Positions 6,604 to 14,346 of a stretch of DNA of 15,085 nt are shown one piece after another. The stretch comes from Candidatus Pelagibacter sp. (lineage in GTDB: Bacteria; Pseudomonadota; Alphaproteobacteria; Pelagibacterales; Pelagibacteraceae). Position 1 is the stretch's first letter. Each line of letters begins with the position of its first letter. The stretch is from the NCBI GenBank assembly GCA_028099475.1, contig JAOHHF010000015.1, positions 1 to 15,085 of the forward strand, written 5' to 3'. Position numbers and translations under genes: made by a program. Under the pieces are notes generated by a model. It did no database searches and had not been told where the DNA came from. It worked only from the letters and a program-made list of their open reading frames with translations.

Positions 6604-7861
6604 AAAAATAGCATTAGTTGATTGTAATTCTTTTTATGTTTCTTGTGAAAGATTATTCAATCCTAAAATAAGAAGAAAGCCCGTTGTGGTTTTATCCAAT
6701 AATGATGGTTGTATCATTTCAAGATCTACTGAAGCAAAAGCTTTGGGAATTAAGATGGGTGAACCTTATTTTAAAGCAAAAGATATCATCATCAAAAATA
6801 AAGTTGAAGTTTTCTCATCTAATTATTCTTTGTATGGGGATTTATCTAGACGAGTAATGAGAACTCTTAAAAGATTTAATTCAGATATGGAAATTTATTC
6901 TATTGATGAAGCATTTTTAGATTTATCAAATTTTCCAGATCAAGATGTAGAAAAAATTGGAAAAGAAATTAGGGAAACAGTTTTGCAATGGACTGGGATC
7001 CCCACTAGTATTGGAATTGCTAAAACAAAAACCTTGAGTAAAATTGCAAATCAAATTGCAAAGAAAAAGCAATCAGGAGTTACTAGCCTAATTGGAATTG
7101 ATAACTTAGATCCTGTACTTGAAAAAATTGAAATTAATGATGTCTGGGGCGTTGGCAAACAATTAACAAAATTTTATCAAAAACATGGTGTCTATAACGC
7201 AAAGCAACTTAAGAATAAATCTAACAGCTGGATTAAAAAATCTTCTAATGTTTTAGGCTCAAGAACTGCAATGGAACTTAAAGGAATTCCTTGTATTAAT
7301 TTAGAAACCACCACTTCGAAAAGAAAGAGCTGTGTTGTTTCAAGATCATTTGGGAAAAGAGTAGAAAGATTTCAAGAATTAAAAGAAGCAGTTGCTAATT
7401 ATTGTTTAAATGCATCTGAGAAGATAAGATCAGAGTCGTTAGTTGCAAAAGCAATCACAGTATTTGTTAGAACCAGTCCATTTCAAAGAAACTATGGATA
7501 TTACTCGAATGCAAAGACAATTGATTTTCCAATTGCAACAAACAATAGTATCGAAGTAGTTAAAACTGCAGTTGCCATACTTGAGAATATATTTAAAAAT
7601 GGTTACCAGTATCAAAAAGCAGGTGTCATGTTGACGGGACTATCAAATGCCAATGACAAAACTAATTTATTTTCATCTGAAAAAGATGAGAAAATAAGCA
7701 GTTTAATGAGGTCTATTGATAACACTAATCACAGATACGGGAGATCCACTCTAAGTGTTGCAAGTGCTGGAGTTCAAAAGAAATGGAACATGAAAAGAGA
7801 GTATTCTTCCAAGATAGATACGGCTGATTTTTATTCTCTACCAACAATTAGAGCCAATTAA
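6581..7861 (+). CDS. umuC: UmuC, Y-family DNA polymerase V catalytic subunit
   Basis: The 426-aa protein is the usual UmuC length. Catalytic metal ligands are D14 in ALVDCNSFY and the D109-E110 pair in YSIDEAFLD; Y19 matches the E. coli steric-gate tyrosine, and NNDGCIISRS at 40-49 is the UmuC finger signature. A helix-hairpin-helix region (NDVWGVGKQL) and the little-finger domain follow. TNLFSSE near the end resembles the beta-clamp motif QLNLF with the first Q missing, and KWNMKREYSS before the end is the DUF4113 tail. It copies past damaged bases in a complex with cleaved UmuD. Its stop shares the bases TTAA with the stop of the converging DUF1501 gene. Confidence 0.96.
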   Translation: MSSILRTKKIALVDCNSFYVSCERLFNPKIRRKPVVVLSNNDGCIISRSTEAKALGIKMGEPYFKAKDIIIKNKVEVFSSNYSLYGDLSRRVMRTLKRFNSDMEIYSIDEAFLDLSNFPDQDVEKIGKEIRETVLQWTGIPTSIGIAKTKTLSKIANQIAKKKQSGVTSLIGIDNLDPVLEKIEINDVWGVGKQLTKFYQKHGVYNAKQLKNKSNSWIKKSSNVLGSRTAMELKGIPCINLETTTSKRKSCVVSRSFGKRVERFQELKEAVANYCLNASEKIRSESLVAKAITVFVRTSPFQRNYGYYSNAKTIDFPIATNNSIEVVKTAVAILENIFKNGYQYQKAGVMLTGLSNANDKTNLFSSEKDEKISSLMRSIDNTNHRYGRSTLSVASAGVQKKWNMKREYSSKIDTADFYSLPTIRAN

Positions 7862-9024
7862 GCTTTAAAAAGCTTATCAGAGAGATTTTGTAAATCTTCT
7901 CCCCAGAACACATCTTTTTGAATACGTTTGAAATCTAAATCAAATACAGTCGACATTGCTGATGCATAAACAGATCTTGCATCAATTGTTGCATTTAGAT
8001 CCCTTCCATCATAAAGCTCTTTTCTTTTTAACCCTGGCCAGTCAGTGTGAACTTGGCTTTTCTTTAACAGACCCCCTGCCATAAATATTGCTGTTCCATA
8101 GCCATGCTCAGTTCCATTTCCACCGTTTTGTTTTATGGTTCTTCCAAATTCTGTAACAGTTAAAATGATTGTATCTTTGTAAGCTTCTTGAAGATTATCC
8201 TTCAAATTATTAATAATTTCATCCATTTCAACTAAAGATTTTGTATGAGATCCATCTACTCCCCCTTGGGCTGCGTGAGTATCAAAACCATTCACTTCAA
8301 ATACAGCAACTCGTGGACCATCTGATTTTCTTAAGTATTTTGCTGCTTGTCTTGCAAGATTTTTATTTTCTCTTTTACCACGTCTCATGGTGCCACCCAT
8401 CATCTCTTCATTTTTTCTTTTTTTAATATAATTCATCATCTCTAAAAGCTCATCTTCAGAGCTTTCTGCATAAACAGATCTTAAAAGTTCCAATGTTCGT
8501 TCTCGAGGCAACCTACCTCTTCCAGGGAAATAATTATTATTTTTTGGAATACCTCTTAGTAATAATGGCATTGGTAAAGATAAAGCTAATCCATCGCCTT
8601 GGAGATTAGCAAGCTTCATAGCTCTTCCAACCCATCCTGTTTTTTCTTGGTAAGGTGTTCTTCCACCTGACTCCATTAAATTTTGACCTTCAAAATGTGA
8701 TCTTTGAGTATAAGGAATACTAGCTGCATGAACTATTGATCCTGTATTATCATTCCAACACTTATTAAATCCTATTAATCTTGGATGTAACGCAAAATCA
8801 GAATTAAGTTTAATAGCATTTTCAATTAAAATACTTTTTCTTCTTTTCTCGAAATTTTTATCTCCAATTACTGGAACTGCACAAAGACCATCCATGCCTC
8901 CACGTAACATAATTACCACTAAGTTCTTTTTTCTTGATGATGAGGCTAATGCTGGAAGATTAAATCCAGCTAAAAATAATGTTGTAGCTGTACCTTTTAA
9001 AAAATCTCTTCTTGTTATCTTCAT
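7858..9024 (-). CDS. DUF1501 family protein, Tat-exported
   Basis: The 388-aa protein starts with a twin-arginine signal, TRRDFLKG (R5-R6), a hydrophobic stretch and an ALA cleavage site near residue 27, so it should be exported folded, probably with a metal ion. DUF1501 landmarks are all present: LRGGMDGL at 40-47, GFDTH at 246-250, TEFGRT at 291-296 and GTEHG at 304-308. The family is related to the sulfatase/alkaline phosphatase superfamily and is almost always paired with DUF1800, but its biochemical role is not established. Its ATG overlaps the stop of the DUF1800 gene (ATGA). It is the last gene of the four-gene block, and at the 3' end it overlaps the umuC stop by four bases. Confidence 0.92.
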   Translation of the reverse strand: MKITRRDFLKGTATTLFLAGFNLPALASSSRKKNLVVIMLRGGMDGLCAVPVIGDKNFEKRRKSILIENAIKLNSDFALHPRLIGFNKCWNDNTGSIVHAASIPYTQRSHFEGQNLMESGGRTPYQEKTGWVGRAMKLANLQGDGLALSLPMPLLLRGIPKNNNYFPGRGRLPRERTLELLRSVYAESSEDELLEMMNYIKKRKNEEMMGGTMRRGKRENKNLARQAAKYLRKSDGPRVAVFEVNGFDTHAAQGGVDGSHTKSLVEMDEIINNLKDNLQEAYKDTIILTVTEFGRTIKQNGGNGTEHGYGTAIFMAGGLLKKSQVHTDWPGLKRKELYDGRDLNATIDARSVYASAMSTVFDLDFKRIQKDVFWGEDLQNLSDKLFKA

Positions 9025-10466
9025 GCTCTTAATACCTCAGGTAAATTGAATAAAATCATATGCTTTTCCTCATTACTTTTAGCTTTTGATAATATTTTTA
9101 GAATTTTATCAGGGTTATCAAAATTATTGTGAACGATTTTTTCATGAATATATTGATCTACCTGATCTTCTGAATTGTATCTATGAAATGCTTTTTTGGC
9201 ATATAGTAGTCTTCTAATAATTAATTCGGTTGACATCCAATCACTTGAAAAATCTGAATATCCATTTGGTTGTTGTGCTAGATATGGATGATATCCAAGA
9301 TCTTCTAACATCCAATCAGGTTCTCTTAGATCTTCTCTCAAAATATTACCCAACTTATATGTATCCATTCTTTTTTCAGGTATTGGATATGCGTAAGTAG
9401 CACCTGACATATTAATTGTTTGCAACCACCAATTTTCAGGATTTTGAAATTTTTTAAATTTATCATTATATTCAAATGTTGCTTTGATTGCAGCTTTGTG
9501 GACTTCTGGTAGATGTCCATCAGATTGTTCCCATGCTTTAATAATTGGGGCAATCATTTGTTTTGTCGGATGATCAGTTATCAAATATCTACAAAGTTTT
9601 GTAGCAATAAACTCTCTACATGAAGGATGGTTTACTAAATCTTTAATTACAATTTTTAAACTTTTTCTTCCTCTTTTGTAAGTTTTGCCAAGAACATTTT
9701 TTTTTCCCGGTTCATGACGTTCAGACATGAATCTTACATCTGTTCCTTGATCAGATTTTTTTGTCCATTTAGGTCTCCATCCAGTCATAATTTTTGCAAG
9801 TTCTTGGACGTCTTCTTGGGTATATCCCGCTTCTGGAGATATTGTATGAAGTTCCATTAATTCTCTTGCATGATTTTCATTCAGTGTTGCGGGTCTTTTT
9901 TCTTTTCTTCTCCACTCTTGTTTGGCACTTTCTGATTTAGGACCAATATTATCTTTGTTATCTAGATGCATTATCATTGGCCATGCGATTGTTCCTTCAT
10001 AAACCATTGTTTCAAAAGTTTTATCCATGTTGTCTCTAAGAAACTCTCTTTGATAAGCTGCAGTTGAATATTGATGTAATCTTTGTGTCTTACTTATTGT
10101 GAAATGATTACCCCAAAAATACCAAAGTTTTGCAAGTACAGGATGATTGCTTCTAACTCCTTCTGCATGTCTTATGCTCAATTCATAATTTTTCCAAAAT
10201 TTTCCACCTGTATCATTTTCAAGTTGACGTTCAGCTATTTCAAGACCTTTTGGATCATTTTTATATTTTTTTCTAAGAGTTGTATTTTCTTCAACCCTTT
10301 GAGTAATCCAATATTTTCTCATTTCTTTTTCTGAGTAGATATGTTTGCCCTTCCAATTTAATTCGGGAATTATTTCAACTTGTTTTTGAGCCCAAGTTAA
10401 AGGATCTGATGGGGCTTTCTCTTCAGGTTTTAGACCAAAAGCTACTTTTCTAAAAAAGTTTTTCAT
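9021..10466 (-). CDS. DUF1800 family protein
   Basis: The 481-aa protein has the DUF1800 start FRKVAFGLKPEE (residues 5-16), WYFWGNHFT at 115-123 and the diagnostic NENHARELMELHT at 196-208 followed by GYTQEDVQELAKIMTGW. There is no clear signal peptide or membrane helix, so its location is uncertain while its DUF1501 partner is Tat-exported. The partner could carry it across, or it could act inside the cell. The pair is widespread in Gram-negative bacteria with no proven function. It starts two bases after the GT2 stop and overlaps DUF1501 by four bases, so its dosage is tied to both. Confidence 0.9.
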   Translation of the reverse strand: MKNFFRKVAFGLKPEEKAPSDPLTWAQKQVEIIPELNWKGKHIYSEKEMRKYWITQRVEENTTLRKKYKNDPKGLEIAERQLENDTGGKFWKNYELSIRHAEGVRSNHPVLAKLWYFWGNHFTISKTQRLHQYSTAAYQREFLRDNMDKTFETMVYEGTIAWPMIMHLDNKDNIGPKSESAKQEWRRKEKRPATLNENHARELMELHTISPEAGYTQEDVQELAKIMTGWRPKWTKKSDQGTDVRFMSERHEPGKKNVLGKTYKRGRKSLKIVIKDLVNHPSCREFIATKLCRYLITDHPTKQMIAPIIKAWEQSDGHLPEVHKAAIKATFEYNDKFKKFQNPENWWLQTINMSGATYAYPIPEKRMDTYKLGNILREDLREPDWMLEDLGYHPYLAQQPNGYSDFSSDWMSTELIIRRLLYAKKAFHRYNSEDQVDQYIHEKIVHNNFDNPDKILKILSKAKSNEEKHMILFNLPEVLRA

Positions 10467-10468
10467 TG

Positions 10469-11341
10469 TTACTTAATTTTATCTATATTATGAATATTTT
10501 CCAAGGATTTATTAAAATCCTCTAAATTTTCTCTTAAGGCTAAATTAGAAATTGAATAAATCATTACCAATAATAAAACTAGAGGTAGCGAGGTGATTAT
10601 TGATGCATTACTTTTAATTAATAGAATGTACAAAACTATAAATAAAGCCGAACGAATTAAAACTGTTTTTCTAAAAACACTAATTATTGAAAGAGAATGT
10701 TTTAATAAATTAAAAAAACTCATTTTTGATGGTCCAAAATATCTAGTGCCTCTAATAGAAGGTGTGGCTATCAAATTTTTTTCAGTTTTTTTTAGTGACC
10801 CTGAAAAACTATTCCAAGTTGCTTTTTCTTTAAGCATTTTCTCAACTGTTATCCTTGATAAACATGTAAAATTACCAAATCGAATTGACTGACCAGTGAA
10901 AGCTAGTGTTAAAAATTTATGAAATTGATAGCAAAATTTAAATAACAAACTTTCAGATCTTTTTACTCTTTCGCCTACTATTGAATTATCTTCTGACTGT
11001 TCTGCAAGCTCTATAAAATTTTTTATTTCTTCAGGTCTATCTTCACCATCACCATCCATTGGTATTACATAATTAAATTCTTTATTTTCAAAAATATATT
11101 TAAGACCAGATGCAATGCATCTTGCATGTCCCCTGTTTTCTTTCATGTTTATAATTTCAATTGAATTAATGTTTTCAGTGTTTTGATAATCATCAATTAT
11201 CTGCTGAGAAGATGCATCATTAATAACCACAATTGATATCTCTGAATTTAAATCTTTTATTTCAGAATTTATATTTTCAATTAACTTAGTTAGGCTTTCT
11301 CTATCGTTATAAATTGGAATTAAAATCGTATATTTTTTCAT
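10469..11341 (-). CDS. GT2 family glycosyltransferase with C-terminal membrane anchor (polyprenyl-phosphate sugar synthase-like)
   Basis: The 290-aa protein has a GT-A fold: YTILIPIYNDRESL at 4-17, VVINDAS at 38-44, ENRGHARCIASGLK at 68-81 and the metal-binding DGDGED at 96-101. Two hydrophobic helices (about 230-243 and 246-266) anchor the C-terminus. This matches enzymes that load a sugar from a nucleotide donor onto dolichyl- or undecaprenyl-phosphate at the inner face of the membrane. The next gene upstream is a GT39/83-type polytopic transferase, the class that uses such lipid-linked sugars. The gaps are two bases on each side. Sugar identity cannot be read from the sequence. Confidence 0.85.
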   Translation of the reverse strand: MKKYTILIPIYNDRESLTKLIENINSEIKDLNSEISIVVINDASSQQIIDDYQNTENINSIEIINMKENRGHARCIASGLKYIFENKEFNYVIPMDGDGEDRPEEIKNFIELAEQSEDNSIVGERVKRSESLLFKFCYQFHKFLTLAFTGQSIRFGNFTCLSRITVEKMLKEKATWNSFSGSLKKTEKNLIATPSIRGTRYFGPSKMSFFNLLKHSLSIISVFRKTVLIRSALFIVLYILLIKSNASIITSLPLVLLLVMIYSISNLALRENLEDFNKSLENIHNIDKIK

Positions 11342-11343
11342 AA

Positions 11344-12666
11344 CTATTTTGAGCCAACGCAGACATTATCAAGACACATATAATCTTTCAATTGATCAAG
11401 TTTTTCTCTTTCAACAAAGCCATCCCATACTGGTCGTGATTTAAGATGATATGATAAATTTCCTGCATTCCATTCATTTCCATAAACTACATTAATTTTT
11501 GATTTGAATTGTTTATCCCAGGCATACTGGGTTTTAATAGCAATCTCTTTACCAGGATAGTCAGTCCTTTTGTCATCTTTTGAAATTGAGACATAAGCAT
11601 AAAGCATAGGTGACAAAAAGAATAGAAAAACAAACCCCAACATAAAAGATTTTAATTTTTTAAGATTTATTTGAGCCTGAAATAAATAAATAAATAGAGT
11701 TCCAAAAAATAAATAAAATGGTGTCATCCACATTGTTCTAATCTTAGAACCTGTAATCATCGAAGTTAAAAACATTAATAGGATTGGTAAAATATTAATA
11801 GCCAACAAAAAAAGTAATTTTTTGTCTTTAAAATTAAACTTAACTTTTATTTTTTTAACCAGTAGCCAAACAAGAATTAAGAATGGAATGAGTAATCCAA
11901 CTTGCTTTAAGAGAAAAATAAGTGGAAATTTAATATGATCAATTAAATTAGATTGTTCTAATCCAGTTCGTGCAAGTCCATAAGTTATAGTAATAAACTC
12001 ATTATTATTTAACCAAATCAGATGGGGAACTAATATAATTAGAAATACTTCAAGGGTTATTAAATACTTGAAATCAAATTTTCTATCCTTCTTAATAAAT
12101 ATTAAATAAATAAACAAAAGATCAATTGAAGCTAATAGATAAACAAATAAATACTTTGATAAAAAACCAAATGCTGCAAACAATCCTACTAAAAAACAAT
12201 CAGAAAATTTTATTTCTTTACTGGTATAAATTTTCCACGAAAAATATACCGTTAGTGACCAAAATGGAAGCTGGCAAACATTTACGTTAAATTCAGGAGT
12301 GGTAAAATTATAAAAATAAACAGCTTCGATTAGTAAAACTGAGATTAAACTTAACAAATCATTTTTTAAAAATTCTTGAGAGAATTTAAATACATAATAA
12401 AAAGAAATAATTACAAATATTTGACTAAGTAAATAGTAAGCCCAATCTTGTGCTCCAAAGATTTGAAAAAAAACTTCTGAAAAAAAAGCACTCATTGGTG
12501 GATGTTTGTTAAAACCCCAATCTAAATTACTTCCCCAAGCTAAAGCTTCAATAGTATCTAGTGGTAAATTATGATTAGTTAGTGATGGAATTAAAGTCCA
12601 GAATATAAGATGAGCTGTAACAAAAATATAAAAAATATTATTTATATTTCTATTGTTATTGGTCAT
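11344..12666 (-). CDS. Polytopic GT39/GT83-like glycosyltransferase (ArnT/PMT type)
   Basis: The 440-aa protein has about ten hydrophobic segments, starting at residues 11-29. The first periplasmic loop carries LDTIEALAWG (residues 36-45, with D37 and E40 as candidate catalytic acids) and FNKHPPMSAFF (52-62), a pattern typical of ArnT/PMT-like integral membrane glycosyltransferases. A C-terminal soluble part contains YGNEWNAGNLSYHLKSRP. These enzymes transfer a sugar from a polyprenyl-phosphate carrier to lipid A, protein or a surface polymer on the periplasmic side; the acceptor here is unknown. It is the first gene of the GT39/83-GT2-DUF1800-DUF1501 block and is divergent from dksA. No Shine-Dalgarno is seen before the ATG, but AT-rich TATAAAT stretches lie there, so the leader may be very short. 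Confidence 0.83.
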   Translation of the reverse strand: MTNNNRNINNIFYIFVTAHLIFWTLIPSLTNHNLPLDTIEALAWGSNLDWGFNKHPPMSAFFSEVFFQIFGAQDWAYYLLSQIFVIISFYYVFKFSQEFLKNDLLSLISVLLIEAVYFYNFTTPEFNVNVCQLPFWSLTVYFSWKIYTSKEIKFSDCFLVGLFAAFGFLSKYLFVYLLASIDLLFIYLIFIKKDRKFDFKYLITLEVFLIILVPHLIWLNNNEFITITYGLARTGLEQSNLIDHIKFPLIFLLKQVGLLIPFLILVWLLVKKIKVKFNFKDKKLLFLLAINILPILLMFLTSMITGSKIRTMWMTPFYLFFGTLFIYLFQAQINLKKLKSFMLGFVFLFFLSPMLYAYVSISKDDKRTDYPGKEIAIKTQYAWDKQFKSKINVVYGNEWNAGNLSYHLKSRPVWDGFVEREKLDQLKDYMCLDNVCVGSK

Positions 12667-12684
12667 TTATAAATATTTATAACA

Positions 12685-12718
12685 ATTCAGCTTGCTTGAC
12701 ACCCCTAATTTGCTGAAT
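12685..12718. repeat. 7-bp inverted repeat framing the dksA promoter
   Basis: ATTCAGC (12685-12691) and GCTGAAT (12712-12718) are perfect reverse complements with a 20-base gap. They bracket the dksA -35 box, and the right arm touches the -10 box. A dimeric regulator could bind here and control dksA and the divergent glycosyltransferase operon together. Confidence 0.4.
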
Positions 12719-12723
12719 ATACT
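12696..12723 (+). promoter_or_regulatory. dksA promoter, near-consensus
   Basis: A perfect -35 TTGACA (12696-12701) is followed after 16 bases by TATACT (12718-12723), five of six matches. The predicted start near 12730 leaves a leader of about 15 nt with no recognisable Shine-Dalgarno. Confidence 0.75.
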
Positions 12724-12744
12724 CCGAAAATTCAAATTTAAACT

Positions 12745-13266
12745 ATGCCAAAGACTACTAAAGTTAAAAAAAAAGTTTCAAAACCAAAAGCCAAAGTTGT
12801 AAAACCTAAGTCTAAAGCTGTAGCTAAACCAAAAGTTGCTGCAAAAGCTCCTATAAAAATTTCAAAAACTTACGTACCTAAAGACACTGAAAAATATATG
12901 TGTGAAAAACATAAAGTATTTTTTAGAATGAGATTAACAGAATGGAAAAAAGAGTTAGTGAAAGCTAACAACGAAGCTCTTTATTTTGGAAGTATGGACG
13001 ATAATAGTATTTCTGCAGATGTCGTTGATCAAGCAAGCTCTTACACTGATAAAAATGTAGAGATGAAAGCTATTAATAGACAAATCAAGCTAATATCTGA
13101 AATTGATAAAGCACTTGCTAGAATTAGAGAAGATATTTACGGATATTGTTTAGATACAGCAGAACCAATTGGATTAAAAAGATTAATAGCAAGACCTGTT
13201 GCAAAATACACTATCGCAGCTCAAGAAAAACATGAAAAAAATGAAAAAGTTCATGCAGATGATTAA
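12745..13266 (+). CDS. dksA: DksA, RNA polymerase-binding transcription factor (zinc-finger cysteines largely lost)
   Basis: DksA enters the RNA polymerase secondary channel and, with ppGpp, adjusts initiation at rRNA and amino-acid promoters. The coiled-coil tip motif DxxDxA is intact (D92, D95, A97 in DVVDQASSY), and the globular end YGYCLDTAEPIGLKRLIARPVAKYTIAAQE aligns well with E. coli DksA. Of the four zinc-ligand cysteines only the first remains (C135); the others are T138, T156 and A159, so zinc is not expected to bind. The first ~43 residues are a Lys/Ala/Pro/Val-rich basic tail absent from E. coli DksA, giving 173 aa against about 150. The tail might bind DNA or polymerase, or be merely disordered. 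It has its own strong promoter and converges with the MOSC gene. Confidence 0.93.
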   Translation: MPKTTKVKKKVSKPKAKVVKPKSKAVAKPKVAAKAPIKISKTYVPKDTEKYMCEKHKVFFRMRLTEWKKELVKANNEALYFGSMDDNSISADVVDQASSYTDKNVEMKAINRQIKLISEIDKALARIREDIYGYCLDTAEPIGLKRLIARPVAKYTIAAQEKHEKNEKVHADD

Positions 13267-13279
13267 TTGTAAATTAATC
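13261..13279. terminator. AT-rich hairpin at the dksA/MOSC convergent junction
   Basis: GATTAATT (13261-13268) and AATTAATC (13272-13279) form a perfect 8-bp stem with a GTA loop, covering both stop codons. There is no clean T-run on either side, so it would be at best a weak bidirectional terminator. Confidence 0.3.
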
Positions 13280-13667
13280 TAGAACCTTTATTTTATCACC
13301 TACCTTGATACTTGAAGAAGATAGCACTTGGCATCTAAGACCACCTCTTCTTAAAAATTCTTTTAAAATATTATCTTGTCCAAGAACTTCTGTTAAATGT
13401 CTGCATGGCCGACATAAATCAATACCTTCAATTTCCACATTTCCAACTAATATCTTTTTACCTATTAAATTATTCAATTGAATTCCTTTAGTAGTAATAA
13501 TCAATATTTTCCGACTCTATTAATGATAATTGGTTATATGGGTCGTTAAATTCCTTAAAATGTCTGTCTCCCACCACACCCTGATTGGTTATAACATCAA
13601 TTGAATTCACTTCATTTATTGGTTGATTATTTTTAATTGAAACACCTAATTTATAAACTTCAGACAT
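13274..13667 (-). pseudogene. MOSC-domain protein, broken by a frameshift and apparent short deletion
   Basis: The gene can be read only in two frames. From ATG at 13667 a 59-codon frame encodes MSEVYKLGVSIKN, then NQGVVGDRHF and QLSLIESENIDYYY before TAA at 13490-13488. A second frame, open after a TAG and running to TAA at 13276-13274, encodes TTKGIQLNNLIGKKILVG, GIDLCRPCRH (with the conserved cysteine) and RGGLRCQVLSSSSIKVGD. Together these are the N- and C-terminal halves of a MOSC domain, the sulfur-carrier fold of molybdenum cofactor sulfurase C-terminal domains (YiiM-like). The halves sum to 135 residues against roughly 150, and the RRNIiT-type stretch before TKGI seems to be missing. 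The break is in the 13488-13504 overlap. It is either a decayed gene or an assembly/sequencing error, with programmed frameshifting less likely. It follows the GST gene by 52 bases. Confidence 0.75.
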
Positions 13668-13719
13668 ATCCAGATGAAGTTAATTTAAATTAGAAATTAA
13701 AACAAGAAAACAATAGAAT

Positions 13720-14346
13720 TTATAGACTTGGAATTTTTGAGTCATTTTTATAGAGATCATAACCCTTAATCACTGCTTCACGCTCTGCAATTTCTAGATA
13801 CCATCTAGACAAATTTTTATAATCTTTAAGACCAATATCGTGCCACTCATGCCTTGCAATCCAAGGCCAAGTTGCAATATCTGCAATTGTATATTTTTCT
13901 CCAGCTAGAAATTTTGAGTTCTTTAATCTGTTATCTAATTCTCGATATATTCTCTTTGTAATTTTGAAATATCTTTCTTCACCAAATTCACTTTTTCCCG
14001 GATTATAGTGATGAAATTGATGATGTTGACCTATCATTGGTCCAACAGTTCCAATTTGTGCCATCAACCATTGATTTATTTTTAATCTATCTTGTTGTTC
14101 GTAAAACTTTCCACTTTTTTCTCCTAAATACATAAGGATGGCTCCAGACTCGAAAATACTTTCATTGTTATCATGGTCAGTGATTACAGGAATTTTACTA
14201 AAAGGACTTAACTTTATAAATTCTGGTTTAAATTGTTCGTCTTTACTGATGTCAATTTTAGTTAATTTATATTCATACCCAATTTCTTCTAGCATGATAG
14301 AAATTTTTTTACCATTAGGAGTGTCAGCTGTAAAAAGCTCTATCAC
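13720..14346 (-). CDS. yfcG: Nu-class glutathione S-transferase (YfcG-like disulfide-bond reductase)
   Basis: The 208-aa protein closely follows the E. coli YfcG pattern: TPNGKK at 9-14 near the active site (T9 and N11 bind glutathione), KIPVITD at 51-57 with the cis-proline P53, ESGAIL at 66-71, GPMIGQHHQFHHYNP in the C-terminal domain and IADIATWPW at 154-162. YfcG has low classical transferase activity and acts as a glutathione-dependent disulfide reductase, so a cytosolic redox role is likely. The start is GTG at 14346, overlapping the TGA of the upstream flavoprotein gene (GTGA). Its coupling to a ferredoxin-NADP reductase-like gene fits a redox operon. Confidence 0.88.
   Translation of the reverse strand: MIELFTADTPNGKKISIMLEEIGYEYKLTKIDISKDEQFKPEFIKLSPFSKIPVITDHDNNESIFESGAILMYLGEKSGKFYEQQDRLKINQWLMAQIGTVGPMIGQHHQFHHYNPGKSEFGEERYFKITKRIYRELDNRLKNSKFLAGEKYTIADIATWPWIARHEWHDIGLKDYKNLSRWYLEIAEREAVIKGYDLYKNDSKIPSL

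Noticed and set aside
6208..7861. umuDC as part of a plasmid or phage insertion
   Set aside because: Composition matches neighbouring core-like genes, and no integrase, transposase, attachment repeats or phage genes are present.
7859..7876. Hairpin TAAGCTT-TAAA-AAGCTTA at the umuC/DUF1501 convergent ends, as a terminator
   Set aside because: The stem is only 7 bp, AT-rich, mostly inside the DUF1501 coding end and lacks a T-run on either strand.
10083..10334. 83-codon + frame inside the DUF1800 gene
   Set aside because: The Phe/Ile/Cys-rich sequence is the reverse reading of Lys-rich DUF1800 codons.
13274..13667. Programmed ribosomal frameshift in the MOSC gene
   Set aside because: No clear slippery heptamer with a downstream structure is seen in the overlap, and conserved residues seem to be missing at the junction, which fits decay better.
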